Notes: generated by a model not told the origin, from the letters alone. Shown: positions 37,849 through 50,821, counted from the first letter of the stretch. The stretch is 64,000 bases of DNA from Tolypeutes matacus (GCA_026826555.1 JAKSZT010053883.1:33125161-33189160); one strand, 5' to 3'. Numbers and translations: made by a program.

Positions 37849-38495
37849 TTTTTTTTAAGATTTTATTTTTATTTACTTATTTACTTTATCCATTTTTTTT
37901 TTTAAGATTTTATTTATTTATTCATTTATCCCCCCCTTGCTGCTTGTGCTCGCTGGGTCAGCCAACCACGCCGTGCGGGCGGGCTTGCCTTCACCAGGAG
38001 GCCCCGGGAACCGAACCCGGGGCCTCCCATATGGTAAACGGGAGCTATACTGATTGAGCCACAGCCGCTTCCCAACTTTATCCATTTTAAACCTCCCTCC
38101 CGCCCCCCCCTTTGCTGTTCTTTTGTGTCCATTCACTGGACACTGCCCTCTCTTCTCATCCTTCTCCTCCTGTCTTCACCGGAATTCAATCCTGGGGACC
38201 TCCCATGTGGGAGAGAGGCGTTTTGCCATCTGTGCCACCTCAGTTCCTGGTTTTCCAGCGCGTCTCGTCTTGGCTCTCCCCTGTGTCTCTCTCCCGTTAC
38301 ATCATCATCTTGCTGCGCGGCTTGGCAGGGCCTGGCATGCCTGTGTTCGGAGCCTGGGGGCTCGCCCACGCACAGGGCCTGGCAGCATGCACGCCCTCTT
38401 TATTTTTCTTTATTTTACCAGGAGGTCCCAGGGATCAAACCCAGGTCCCTCCATATGGCAGACAGATGCTCACCATTTGAGCCACATCTGCCCCA
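37849..38495 (-). mobile_element. Composite SINE insertion with a second SINE nested in it
   Basis: Outer TSD tctttgatccatttt (37834-37848 and 38496-38510) within L1. The outer insert has a short-subtype head at 38415-38495 (gatcaaacccaggtccctcc) and a longer CT-rich SINE body. The inner long-subtype SINE interrupts its tail region. Confidence 0.85.
37897..38074 (-). mobile_element. DAS-type SINE, long subtype, nested
   Basis: Own perfect TSD actttatccatttt (37883-37896 and 38075-38088). Intact A and B boxes; the youngest event at this spot. Confidence 0.93.
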
Positions 38496-38711
38496 TCTTT
38501 GATCCATTTTGAGTTGAGTATTGTATAGGGAGTGAGATAGGGGTCCTCTTTCATTCTTTTGGTTCTAGATATCCAGTTGTCCCAGCACCATTCATTGAAG
38601 AGACTGTTTTGTCTCATTAACGTGGACTTGGTAGGTTTGTCAAAAACCAGTTGACTGTATAGGTGAGGGTTTATTTCTGGATTCTCAATTCTCTTCCACT
38701 GATAGATGTGT

Positions 38712-39540
38712 CTTTTTTTTTTTTTTAATTGAAGTGTATCATTCATACATGAACATACATAAACAATAAGTGTATAGTGAAAGTTGTGAACTTACAAAAC
38801 AAACATGCATAACATCATACAGGACTCCCATACATCACCCCACCACGAATACTTTGCATTGTTGTGAAACGTTTTTAGAAATTATGAAAGAATGTCGTGA
38901 AAATATTACTACAGTACTAACTATAGTCCATACCTTACATTTGCTGAATTTTCCCCCAACCCACCCTATTATTTATTTATTTTTTATTTTTATCCATTTT
39001 TACCCTCGTCCCCTCCCCCCTCTTCCCTCCTCAGATTGTTCGGTACTAGTGTACAAAAACATTACTGATTTTTGCGTGTTGATCTTGTATCCTGCCACTT
39101 TGCTGAACTCATTTATTAGCTCAAGTAGCTTTGTTGTGGATACTTCAGAATTTTCTAAATACAGGATTATGTCGTCTGCAAACAGTGAAAGTTTTATTTC
39201 TTCTTTTCCTATTTGGATGTCTTTAATTTTTTTCTTATCTAATTGCCCTAGCTAGAACTTCTAGTACAATACTGAATAACAGTGGTGACAGTGGGCATCC
39301 TTGTCTTGTTCCAGATCTTAGAGGGAAAGCTTTCAGCCTTTCCCCATTGACGAAGATGTTGGCTGCTGGTTTTTCATATATGCCTTTTATCAGATTGAGG
39401 ACTTTTCCTTCTGTTCCTATATTTTGAAGTATTTTTATCAAAAAAGGATGCTGGATTTTGTCGAATGCCTTTTCTGCATCCATTGAGATGATCATGTGGT
39501 TTTTCTCCTTCAATCTGTTAATATGGTGTATTACATTGAT
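38712..39540 (-). mobile_element. Second L1 unit: 3' UTR joined to ORF2 RT region
   Basis: 38712-39020 is an L1 3' UTR of the kind at 58380-58480 (tgatgtatgggagtcctgta on the minus strand). 39022-39513 encodes RT ([40 protein letters not shown]) with the catalytic FADD region lost. The direct join of RT to 3' UTR means a large internal deletion or two adjacent pieces. Confidence 0.8.
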
Positions 39541-39561
39541 TGCTTTTCTTTTCTTTCTTTC

Positions 39562-39744
39562 TTTTTTTTTTTAAAGATTTTATTTATTTATTCATTTATC
39601 CCCCCCCTTGCTGCTTGTGCTCGCTGGGTCAGCTAACCACGCCGTGCGGGCAGGCTTGCCTTCACCAGGAGGCCCCGGGAACCGAACCCAGGGCCTCCCA
39701 TATGGTAAACAGGAGCCCTACTGATTGAGCCACAGCCGCTTCCC
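39562..39744 (-). mobile_element. DAS-type SINE, long subtype
   Basis: Poly(T), ttaaagattttatttattta, then an intact inverted head. Its TSD is not obvious in the T/C-rich target. Confidence 0.9.
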
Positions 39745-40510
39745 TGTTTATTTCTTTATATTATTTTACCACATGGGCTGAAAATGCCAGTAACATGAAG
39801 AAAGAGCATTCTTACCTTGCTGCTGACTTTAATGGGAATGTTTCTACAGTTTCTCCCTTAAGCCTGATGTCTAGGCATTTGGTAAATATCCTTTATCAGA
39901 CTGATGCACTACCCTACTAATTCTAAGTTGCTAAGATAAAGAAAAAGTTTAATTTCATCAAATGATGTTTATGCATTCATGAAAGTGATTATATGCTTTT
40001 TATTTTTTAATATATTAAGGTTTGGAAGACAGGAATAGCTTCTCTGGTGTTAAACCTTCCTTCCATTCTTGGCTAAACTCTACTACCTATTTTCAAATTT
40101 ATATACAATGTAACTATATTTTATGTCTCATTATTTAGGATTTTTTGCATCTATATTCATAACTAAGCTTCTTCTATAAGTTTCTTACCTCTAATTGTCT
40201 TTTCCTGGGTCTGATATCAAAGTCATATTAGTGTTATAAAATGAGTTAGGGGGAAGTGGCTGTGGCTCAATCAGTAGGGCTCCCGTTTACCATATGGGAG
40301 GCCCTGGGTTCGGTTCCCGGGGCCTCCTGGTGAGGGCAAGCCCGCCCGCACGGCGTGGTTAGCTGACCCAGTGAGCACAAGCAGCAAGGGGGGGATAAAT
40401 GAATAAATAAATAAAATCTTTAAAAAAAAAAAAAAATGAGTTAGGTAGCTTTCTCTTTTTTCATCCTCTAAAACAATTTGCGTAAAATAAGAATAATATA
40501 TTCTTTGGAG
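39745..40510 (-). repeat. Old L1 ORF2 fragment split by a SINE
   Basis: Diverged RT-region motifs (tttatcagactgatgc, cattcatgaaagtgattatatgc) on either side of 40251-40432. Too decayed to translate. Confidence 0.5.
40251..40432 (+). mobile_element. DAS-type SINE, long subtype
   Basis: Perfect 13-bp TSD aaaatgagttagg (40238-40250 and 40433-40445), complete. Confidence 0.94.
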
Positions 40511-41049
40511 GTCTGGAAGACTAAACTGTAAAACTAATGGAACCTGTTATCTTTGAGTGGGGGGCGGGGGCAGGGGTGTAACTGGGTAATATTTTTCATG
40601 GGAATCATATCCCTGGAGTCATTTTGCCCTGCAGAGATACATATGGGCCAAGCCTTTCCGTTTTTCCTTGAGGAAGCTCGATTTTCAGCTAATTCCTGAT
40701 GAATAACGGGAGCCCAAAGACCAAGAGACCCAAGAACAATGGGCTGTTTTATTTGTAGAAACTGCTGGCTTTAGGGCTACACCATTTGGGGGTTTTGTAT
40801 TTAGCACAGCAGTTATGAAGTCATTATTTTTATTTACCACTAGAGGGCAGGAATGGATCAAGAACTGATAACACAAAGTAAATAAGAACCCTGAGGCTTA
40901 AAGAAGCTAGGAAATTTGTTCAAATCTTTCCTTCGGTGCTTGGCAAATATGGAATTTTAACCTAGGAATGACTCCAAAATTCATTATTTCTGGAATGGAT
41001 GCAATAAATAATTGTACTTCTTTTCTTTCATTCATTCATTAATTCGAGA

Positions 41050-41290
41050 GCAACATAGCAGAGCGGCTAAGAATTCATTCTCTGGAGTCAGGCCATTTGG
41101 ATTAAAATTCTGGCTCCATCACATATTAGCGTGTACTTTAAGTCTTCTCTGCTTCAGTGTCCCCATCTGTAAATGGGGATATTAGAATTTATTTCAGAAA
41201 ACACAATAAAAATAAAATTAAATGATACATGGAAAGTGTTTAGATCAGTGACTGGTATTTAGCAAGTACTCAATAAATGCAAGCTATTTT
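41050..41290 (+). repeat. MIR SINE
   Basis: agcatagcagagcggctaa-type start, ctctggagtcaggccatttgg, cagtgtccccatctgtaaatgggg and caagtactcaataaatgc; nearly full length. Confidence 0.7.
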
Positions 41291-41830
41291 TTATTTTATT
41301 TCATTGTGGCAACATAAATATAACATAAAATTTCCCATTTTAACTATTTTTAAGTGTACAGTTCAGTGGTATTAATTACCTTTACAATGTTGAACTACCT
41401 ACACCACTATCTAATACCAAACCCTTTTTTCAGCCCAAACAGAAACCCTGTACTCATTAAGCAATAGCTCTCCATCTTTCCCCCCTGAGCCCTTGGTAAA
41501 CTTTTATCTACTTTCTGTCTCTATGAATCTGCTTATTTTATTTATTTCTAAATATGTATAAGTGGAATCATATAATATTTGTCCTTTTGTGTCTGGTTTA
41601 TTTCAATCAGCATAAAGTTTTGAAGATTCAACCATGTAGCATGTAGAGAACTTCATTCTTTTTTATAGCTGAATTATATTCCATTGTATGTATATACTTC
41701 ATTTTATTTATCCATTCATCTGTTGATGTACACTTGGGTTGATTCCCCCTCTTGGCTATTGTAATTGCTATGAACATTGATATACAACTATCTGAGTCCC
41801 TGTTTTCAAATATTTTGGGGCTATTCTTAT
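41290..41830 (-). repeat. L1 3' end (older subfamily)
   Basis: aaaatttcccattttaac, taagtgtacagttcagtggt and ccattcatctgttgatgtac are reverse-read L1 3' UTR and ORF2 end. Confidence 0.75.
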
Positions 41831-41839
41831 TAAATCAAC

Positions 41840-42660
41840 CAATATTTATTAAGCAACTACTATGCTCTAATATCACTTTTTCAGACACTGGCAGCATAGT
41901 GACTAAGAATCAGCGGCATACATACACACGAGAAAGCCCTGCCTTCTGGAGCTTACCTTTTAGGGAGGGAGTTAGACAATAAGCAAAATAAGAAAAATTT
42001 AGAGTATAAAGGCCAAATATAAGCATGGAAGGGGGATAGTGAGTGCTGGGACTGGAGGAGGGCTTGCAATTTAATCTGGAGCTGTCAGAGCAGGCTTCAC
42101 GGAGGTGACAATGAGCAAAAAAACAAAGGAAGTGGGGCATGAGCTGTGTGGCTATCTGGGGTCATGTAGATTTCTGGGAGCAGATCATTTGGGCAGAGAG
42201 AAGAGTAAGGACTGAGGCCCTGAGATAGGACCATGGCTGATGCCTTCAAGGAATGGCAAAGAGGCCAGCATAGAGAATGGGGTGAAAAATGGGGTGAGTC
42301 CTATGAAATGAGGCCAGAGGTGAGGCATGGGGGTGGGTAGCTGATTATAACCCTTGTGAGGGCTTTAGCCTTTAACCAGGCTGGGAAATCATGGAGGGGA
42401 CTAGAGTCACTGACTGACGGAGAGGGCTTGGATGGGGCGGGATAGGGTGGACATGGGGCCAGGAGAGGGGTAGCAGTGCAGGTAGTGAGAAGTGGACTAC
42501 TCCACTGGATCTATTTTGAATATAGAGCTGACAGGATTTGCTGACAGGCCAGATGTGGGGTGTGAGAGAAAGAGAGGCGTCAAGGACAACTCCAGGGATT
42601 TTAGCCTGAGCCACGGGAAGGACTTAATTGCCATCTCCTGAGAGAATGAAATTTGGGGAG
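41840..42660 (+). repeat. Old interspersed repeat
   Basis: aatatttattaagcaactactatgc...gccttctggagcttacctttt...ggcttcacggaggtgaca...gagggctttagcctttaacc is a common mammalian-wide unit, also at 60755-61440. I cannot name the family safely. Confidence 0.4.
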
Positions 42661-44120
42661 AAGAGTGTCAGGGCGTGGGGTGGGAATCAGGAGTGTGGTT
42701 TTGGACCTGTTGGTTTTGGATGCCTCTTAGACATCTTGGCGTTGGCTCTACAAGCCTGGACTTTGGGGACCTGAGCTAGAGATGCAAATTTGGCAGCTCT
42801 GAGCCTGGCCTCTCCAAAGACCACACAGGGAGCCTGGCAGGCTCTGCCCGGGACTCGGGCCTGTGCTCTCCCCTCAGCACCTCAAGCACTGGGCCGTGTC
42901 CTGGGAGCCTGCTGACCTTCCCAGCTGGCCTGCACTTCCCCACGAGGTGTCTCCCAACAGAAGCACCTCCTCACCACTGTTCATTGCCCACGGCCATCGC
43001 ACTTCAGGCCCACAGTGACTCACAGGAAACAGCAACAAGCCTGGAACACCCCAAACCCAGTTACTGGTTAACCCAGTCCTGAGGGAGGGCCTCGTTTCTC
43101 ACCAGAGCTGGCTATAGTTACTCCGGGGAAGACCTTCTTATGTAGCAGCCTTGGTTGATTAGGTTCGGCTCTGGGTAGTGCTGGGTAGACAAAGGGGAAG
43201 GGGAGCAGTAATTGATTAGTAACGTCTGCCATGGGGGCGAGATCCGGGAGCTGCCGCTCCTTTGCCAGGTATTTGTCATTTCTAATCAACCTTCAAATAT
43301 TAGTGACTTTGGGCTTTTGCCTAAAGGGGCCCGTTGGGGCAACTGTGCAGTGTGGTTCAGCCAGCTTCCTGAGTTTCACTGGTTGAGTGAGAATCGTTCC
43401 GTTCAGCTGGAATCTGATTTCCCCTCTCCCCCCAGGTATATTATGAGGGCTCTCAGCAGCCCTTTGGGTGAGAGATTCCACTGTGCAAGCAGAATTCACA
43501 GCCCTGAGGAGAACACAACTGGCCACCACACTGTCTTTCCCAGTGGGTAGGTGACCTCAATTAATGGGGAAACACATCTTTTAACCTCAGGAAGATTAAG
43601 AATTAAGTAGTCTCTGTTACCTGGGATGGAAGTTTTTCCTTAACAGGGTAACTGATGTGCATATATAACTTTCTCTCAGGAAGATTTAGAGTTAAGCTTA
43701 CCATGCTAAGCCAAGAATTAAAACCTTAATATTAATATTTCTATTTAAAGAAGAAATCTATGTACATTAAAATTTTTTTATATAAATATATTTTAAGAAA
43801 GCTTAAGGCTGGCCATATTTATAAGTTGGATTTGTTAGATTTATAAGAATGATATAGACCCTCAGGAGATTTTATTTATATTAGATAAGTGAGATACTGT
43901 AAAAGGAAATTCAAATCCATTCATCTATAAATGCACTTTAAAATGTTTGAAGGTGTAAGTTTGTAAAAGTCCCCTTAGTAGTGTTTGCTAAAATCTGATT
44001 TATAAGCTGAATTTTATTTATTTATGTTTTTTATTTTTATAAGCTGAATTTTAAAGGCTAAGAACTAGTGTTTTGAATTATTAAATTTGATAAATAGAAA
44101 CTAATTGTTTACTTCAAAAA
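42660..44120. other. Single-copy intergenic stretch
   Basis: No gene or SINE seen. It is the longest SINE-free non-exonic stretch between the two genes. The part at 43080-43560 keeps balanced base composition, with homeobox-like taattgattag at 43208, but nothing shows function. Confidence 0.4.
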
Positions 44121-44129
44121 TAAACTTCT

Positions 44130-44525
44130 AAACCATCCTCAGGAAACCCAAATATCCATGAATTGTGGTGCATCCACACAATGGAATACTATTTAGCAAT
44201 AAAAAGGAATTAATAAGTGATTTGCAAAATCTGAGCATCTTTATGGCATTATGCTAAGCAAAGGAAGCCAGACTGAAAAGGTTACATATTGTATGATTCC
44301 ATTTATATGAAAATTCTAAAAAAGGCAAAACTATATTGACACAAAGCAGATCAGTATTTTCCAGGGCTGGGGTGGAAAGATGGGATTAAATGCAAAGGAG
44401 TACAAAGGAAGTTCTGGGTTATGGAGATGTTCTATATCGCAATGGTGGTGATTATTCAACTGTATACATTGTCAAGACTCAACAAATTGTACATTTAAAA
44501 GTATATGTAAAAATATCAGTAAAGG
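44130..44525 (+). repeat. L1 3' end (older subfamily)
   Basis: aatggaatactatttagcaat, ttatatgaaaattctaaaa and caactgtatacattgtcaa are L1 3' landmarks. Lies just before the young L1 start. Confidence 0.7.
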
Positions 44526-47500
44526 GACTTCCAGGAAGATGGCGGACTAGTAAGACAAGGGAATCTCTTCTCCAGAAAAATAGCTAGAGGACAGGCTGAA
44601 ACAACCCGGAAAAAGATCTTCTAGGGTTTAGGACAGCAGGTATAGGCTGAACACCACCCAGAGGAGAGAGGGACAAAAGAGGGAAATCGTGATTACAGAA
44701 CCATGAGTTGGAACCAGCAGCAGCTACTGCTGCCAGCAGGGGCTCAGAGAGTTGAATGACAACACAAAATGCAACAACATACATGTCATGGGAGTTCCAG
44801 AAGGGGAAGAGAAGGGAAAAGGGGCAGAAAGAGTATTTGAGGAAATAATAGCTGAAAATTTCCCAACTCTCATGAAAGAAATGAACTTAACATATCCAAG
44901 AAGCACACCGTACTCCAATCAGAATAAATCCAAATAGACCTATGCCAAGACACATACTACTCAGAACGACAAATGTCAAAGATAAAGAGAAAATTCTCAG
45001 AGCAGCAAGAGAGAAGCAAACGATCACGTACAAGGGACATCCAGTAAGACTTGGTGGAGATTTCTCTTCAGAAACCATGGAGGTGAGAAGACAGTGGAAT
45101 GATACAATTAGGAAACTGAAAGAGAAAAACTGCCAGCCAAGAATTCTTTATCCAGCAAAACTGTCCTTCAAATATGAAGGTGAGTATAAAATATTCACAA
45201 ACAAACAGAAACTAAGAGAGTTTGCAAAAAAGAATCCATCTTTGTAGGAAATATTAAAGGAAGCCTTAGGACCTGAAAGAAAAAGCCAGGAGAGAGAGGC
45301 TTGGAGGAGAATATAAAAGAAAGAATAGCAGAAAGGATAACCAAAAGAGTAAAAATAAAGAGACGAAAACAAGATGACATATGAAAACCAAAGAATAAAA
45401 TGGAGGGAGTAAATAGTGCATTTACAGTAATATCATTGATGTGAATGGATTAAACTCCCCAATCAAAAGATACAGGCTGAGAGAGTGGATGAAAAAACAT
45501 GAGCCATCCATATGCTGCTTACAAGAAACTCCCCTTAGACCCAGGGATACAAACCAGCTGAAAGTGAAAGGTTGGAAAAAGATACTCCACGTGAATAGTA
45601 AACAGAAAAGAGCAGGGGTAGCTATACTAATATCAGACAAAACAGACTTTAAATGCAAACAAGTGATAAGAGATGTGGAAAGCCATTATATATTAATAAA
45701 AGCAACGATCCACCAGGAAGATATAACAGTCATAAATTTCAACGCACCTAACGAGGGTGCCCCAAAATATATGAGACAAACCCTGGCAAAACTGAAGGGA
45801 GAAATAGACATTTCTACAATAATCATTGGAGACTTCAACTCCCCACTCACATCATTAGATAGAACAACTAGACAGAAGATCAACAAGGAAACAGAGAATT
45901 TGAACAATATGATAAACAAGTTAGACCTAACAGACATATACAGAACACTGCATCCAAACTCAGCAGGTTATACATTCTTCTCAAGTGCCCATGGATCTTT
46001 CTCCAGGATAGACCACATGTTAGGTCACATTTCAGCTTTCAATAAATATAAAAAGATTGAAATTACACAAAGCACCTTCTCAGATCATAATGGAATGAAA
46101 CTAGAAATCAATAATATACAGGGAAAAAGTAAATTCACCAATGTGTGGACACTGAACAACATACTCCTAAATAATTGGTGGGTCAAAGAAGAAATTGCAA
46201 GTGAAATCAGTAAATAAATGGAAACAAATGAAAATGAGAACACAACATATCAAAACTTATGGGATACAGCAAAGGCAATCTTGAGAGGGAAATTTATAGC
46301 CCTAAATGCCTATATTAAAAAACAAGAAAGAGCTAAACTCAAAGATTTAATTGAACACCTAGAGAGACTAGAAAAAGAACAGCACACTAATCCCAGAGCA
46401 AGCAGAAGGAAATAAATAATAAAGATTAGAGCAGAAATAAATGAAAATGAGAACAGAAAAATAATAGAGAAAATCAACAAAACCAAAAGCTGGTTCTTTG
46501 AGAAGATCAATAAAATTGACAAACCCCTTGCTAGACTAACAAAGAAAAAAAGAGAGAAGATGCAAATAAATACAATCAGAAATGAAAGGGGGAAGTTACA
46601 AATGTCCCCGCAGAAATAAAAAGAATCATAAGAGGATCTTATGAGAAACTATATGCCGACAAACTAGACAACCAAGATGAAATGGACAAATTTCTAGAAA
46701 CACACAACCAACCTACACTGACACAACAAGAAATACAAGAACTTAACAAACCAATCACATTTAAGGAGATTGAATCTGCATCAAAAATCTCCCAGCAAAG
46801 AAAAGTCCAGGACCAGATGGCTTCACAGGTGAATTCTACCAAGCATTTCAAAAAGAATTAACACCAATCCTGTTTAAACTCTTCCCAAAAATTGAAGAGG
46901 ACGGAAAATTACCCAACACATTTTATGAAGCCAACATCACCCTAATACCAAAGCCAGATAAAGATTCTACAAGAAAAGAAAATTACAGACCAATCTCTCT
47001 AATGAACATAGATGCAAAAATTCTCAACAAAATACTTGCAAATTGAATCCAACAGCATATCAAAAGACTTATACATCACGACCAAGTGGGATTTATTCTT
47101 GTTATGCAAGGCTGGTTCAACATAAGAAAATCAGTCAATGTAATACACCACATTAACAGATTGAAGGAGAAAAACCACATGATCATCTCAATAGATGCAG
47201 AAAAGGCATTCAACAAAATCCAGCATCCTTTTTTGATAAAAACACTTCAAAAGATAGGAATAAAAGGAAAATTCCTCAATATGATAAAAGGCATAAATGA
47301 AAAACCCACAGCCAACATCATACTCAATGGGGAAAGGTTGAAAGTTTTCTTCTAAGATTGGGAACAAGACAAGGATGCCCACTGTCACCATTGTTATTCA
47401 ACATTGGACTAGAAGGTCTAGCTAGGGCAATTAGACAAGACAAAAAAATTAAAGGCATCCAAATAGGAAAAGAGGAAGTAAAATTCTCACTGTTTGCGGA

Positions 47501-49522
47501 TGACATGATCCTGTACTTAGAAAAATACTGAAGCATACACAACAAAACTACTTGAACTAATAAATGAGTTCAGCAAAGTGGCAGGATACAAGATCAACAT
47601 GCAAAAATCAGTAATGTTTTTGTACACTAGTACTGAACAACCTGAGGAAGAAATCAGGGGAAAAATTCCATTTTCAATAGCAACAAAAAGACTCAAATAC
47701 CTAGGAGTTAATTTTTTGTTGTTGTTGTTGTTGTTTTGTTTCAGGATACTTTTATTTCAGTGACTTTTAAATACACATACACAGACACACATACACTGAA
47801 TCTTACAGTTTGAATGCCACTGGTTTGGTGGGTGTCCTAGGAGTTAATTTAACCAAAGAAATACAGGACTTATATACAGAAACATCAAAACAATGCTAAA
47901 AGAAAATTTAAAAGACCTAAACAAATGGAAAGACATTCCGTGTTCATGGATTGGAAGAATAAATATTGTGAAGATGTCAGTCTTACCCAAAATGATTTAT
48001 AGATTCAATGCAATACCAATCAAAATCCCAACAGCTTACTTTACAGAATTAGAGAAGGCAATTACCAAATTCATCTGGAAGGGTAAGTGCACCCGAATAG
48101 CCAAAAGCATTCTAAAAAAGAAGAGCGACATGGGAGGAATTTCACTGCCTGACCTTGATACATATTACAAAGCTACAGTGGTCAAAACTGCATGGTACTG
48201 GCATAAACATAGACACATTGATCAGTGGAATAGAATTGAGAACCCAGAAATAAACCCTCACCTATACAGTCAACTGGTTTTTGACAAAGCTACCAAGCCC
48301 ACGCTAACGGGAAAAAAACAGTTTCTTCAACAAATGGTGTTGGGAGAACTGGATGTCTATAACCAAAAGAATGAAAGAGGACCCCTACCTCACCCCCTAT
48401 ACAAGAATCAACTCAAAATGGATCAAAGATCTAAATGTAAAAGCCAGGACCATAAAACTACTAGAAGAAAATGTAGGGAAACATCTTCAAGACCTTGTAG
48501 TAGGTGGTGGTTTCTTGGACCTTACACCCAAGGCACATGCAACAAAAGAAAAAATAGATAAATGGGACCTCCTCAAAATTCAATACTTTTGCTCCTCACA
48601 GGACTTTGTTAAAAGGGTGAAAAGGCAGCCAACTCAATGGGAAAAATATTTGGAAATCACATATCTGATAAGGGTTTAATATCCAGGATATATAAAGAAA
48701 TGTTACAACTCAACAATAAAAAGACAAACTACCCAATTTAAAAATGGGCAAAAGACTTGAATGGACATTTCTCCGAAGAAGAAATACAAATGGCAAAAGA
48801 ACACATGAAGAAATGCTCAACATCACTAGCAATTAGGGAAATGCAAATCAAAATTAGAATGCAATAGCATTTCACACCTATCAGAATGGCCACTATTAAA
48901 AGACAGAGAATTAACAAGTGTCGGAGAGGATGTGGAGAAATAGGAACACTTCTTTACTGTTGGTGGGAATGCAGAATGGTACAGCCACTGTGGAGGATTG
49001 TTTGGCAGTTCCTAAAGAAGTTGAATATAGACTTGCCATGTGACCCTGCAATACCACTACTGGGTATATACCCAGCGGAACCGAGAGCAGTGACACGAAC
49101 AGACATCTACACACCGACGTTCATAGCAACATTATTCACCATTGCCAAAAGATGGAAACAACCCAGGTGTCTATCTAACAGATGAATGGATAAACAAACT
49201 GTGGTCTATTCACACGATGGAATATTATGCAGCTATAAGAAGAAATGAAGTCGTAAAGCATATGGCAACATGGATGAACCTGGAGGACATTAGGTTGAGC
49301 GAAGCAAGCCAGACACAAAAGGACAAATACTTTATGAATGCGTTACTATGAACCAAATATATTTTGTAACATGTTGTTTGATTCAAAAAAATTTTTATAT
49401 ATATCCAGTACATTTAATTGAGAAATGTATATATTTTTCCATCTGTGTTTATTTTTTAGTTTTTAATTGTTTATATTTTCAATTATTAAATGTACAAAAT
49501 AAAGTAAAAATAAATAAATAAA
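44526..49522 (+). mobile_element. Nearly full-length L1, inactivated
   Basis: Starts at gggacttccaggaagatggcgg, a 5' UTR start. An ORF1 piece follows (44752-45247, RILYPAKLSFKYEGEYKIF). ORF2 has an endonuclease region from about 45441 (CCLQETPLRPRDTNQ, IIGDFNSPLTSLDRTT, SRIDHMLGH, SDHN), RT from about 47086 ([17 protein letters not shown]), catalytic FADDM near 47493, and the C-terminal cysteine region to 49351. Stops and shifts at about 46216, 46415, 47041, 47355 and 47529 break it, and the 5' UTR/ORF1 is shortened by an internal deletion. It ends in a 3' UTR and (aaat)n tail. A 122-bp foreign retroinsert interrupts RT at 47714-47835. Confidence 0.92.
47714..47835 (-). pseudogene. 5'-truncated processed mRNA 3' end, source unknown
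   Basis: TSD cctaggagttaattt (about 47699-47713 and 47836-47850). The minus strand reads a short AU-rich 3' UTR, a clear AATAAA signal (gaaataaaagtatcctg), then a (caa)n-type tail. About 90 nt of transcript remain, too little for me to name the gene. Confidence 0.8.
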
Positions 49523-49864
49523 GTATATATACTTTATTGCATTAAACTATGCCTCCCTAATGCTGACTTTATATAATAATGCTATCCTCAAAGACTCCAA
49601 AAAAACTCACCATGAAGCAGGATCATCTGCCAAGAATGATGTGGGAAGAGCAGTGGGGATGTGAGGAGAGAGGTCAAATAATGAAGTCGTTATGGAAACC
49701 TGGAAAACCAGCCTGGAAAGAAAGCGGAGTGGGTTCCCCATTTGAGGTTTCTGATTATGAATAAAGTCAAACCAAGTCAACTCAACTGAATGACTCTTTT
49801 CTAGTAGGAGTAGAACTAACTTACTAGTAGGCTAGAAGCTGGTTTTAACCAGGGTTCAGATATT

Positions 49865-50445
49865 CCCTGGTATATTAGTTATCTATTGCAGTGTAGCAAA
49901 TTATCATAAACTTAGAGGCTTGAAGCAATGGACATTTATTATTTCATGACTTTTGTGGGTCAGGAGTCTGGATCTTCTGCTCGGGTGCCATAAGGCGATA
50001 ACTAAGGTATTGGCCAGGCTCATCTGGAGGCTCTCCTGGAGGAAGAATCCATTTCTAAACTCAGGTTGTTGGGAGAATTCATTTCCTTGTGCAGCAGGAC
50101 TAAGGGCTCTGGCTTTTTGCTGACTGTCAGCTGGAGGCTGCCCTCAGGTCCTGGAGGCCACCCACAGTTCCTTGCCATGTGGGCTTCTCTGACATGGCCT
50201 GTACTTATTCAGCCAGCAAGGAGAGGCTCTCACTCAAGTATGCTAAAACAGAGTCTTGTATAAGGTAGGATAGTCATGGGCTTGACATCCCAGCACTTTT
50301 GCCATGAAAGATAGCCTGATCACTGGAGTGACATCTCTCATATTTGCCATATTCTGTTAATTAAAAGCAAGTCACGGTTTCCACTCACACTCAAGAGGAG
50401 AGGCGAGGCTCATGGGGGCTACTCTAAAGTCTGTTTGCCATACCT
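49865..50445 (+). repeat. Ancient LTR-type repeat remnant
   Basis: tattagttatctattgcagtgtagcaaatt, gcttgaagcaatggacatttatt, ggaggccacccacagttccttgccatgtggg and cccacttttgcc-type blocks belong to a well-known mammalian-wide element. I place it as LTR/MaLR-like with reserve. Confidence 0.4.
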
Positions 50446-50634
50446 GGTACCTGCAATGGAGGGAGAAATGGGACAAGGAGTGAGGTTGTTTGCAAGGGTG
50501 ATTACAATGATGAGGGTCCATGGGCCCTTTGCTGGGTAAGGAGGGAAGCAAAGATGGGAAGTGACCCATGGCTATTGAGTAGGTGGTAGGATCAGTGAAT
50601 GGTTTGGAGACCTCCTAGAGGTTGGAGAATTTTT

Positions 50635-50821
50635 TTTCTTTTTTGAGCTAAATTTATTGTTATTATCTTTTTAAAAAATATTTTTTATTATAGAAGTTGT
50701 GAACTTACAAAACAAAAAAATATGGAATGCTTCATGAATTTGCATGTTATCCTTGCACAGGGACCAGGCTAATCTTCTCTGTATTGTTCTATTTTAGTAT
50801 GTGTCCTGCCAAAGTGAGCAT
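50635..50821 (-). pseudogene. RNU6: U6 snRNA - L1 3' end chimeric retropseudogene
   Basis: Perfect 17-bp TSD gaggttggagaattttt (50618-50634 and 50822-50838). On the minus strand 50716-50821 is a full-length U6 (starts atgctcactttggcaggaca, passes acagagaagattag, ends ccatatttttt) with about ten substitutions. An L1-type 3' end follows directly (gttttgtaagttcacaactt) and then an A-rich tail. Not functional. Confidence 0.93.

Larger units (their letters stand above)
36572..38711 (-). mobile_element. L1 (3' UTR and ORF2 C-terminal third) with nested insertions
   Basis: The minus strand encodes ORF2 C-terminal segments ([60 protein letters not shown]) with several breaks. Two later insertions sit inside, at 37228-37398 (28S rRNA piece) and 37849-38495 (SINEs). 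The L1 stops abruptly near 38703 at a poly(T), where the next L1 unit starts. Confidence 0.9.

Noticed and set aside
45441..46217. 258-codon frame as a host gene
   Set aside because: It is the endonuclease domain of L1 ORF2 in a broken L1, not a cellular gene.
44526..49522. Active L1
   Set aside because: Several stops and frameshifts in ORF2, a shortened ORF1 and an insertion in RT exclude activity.
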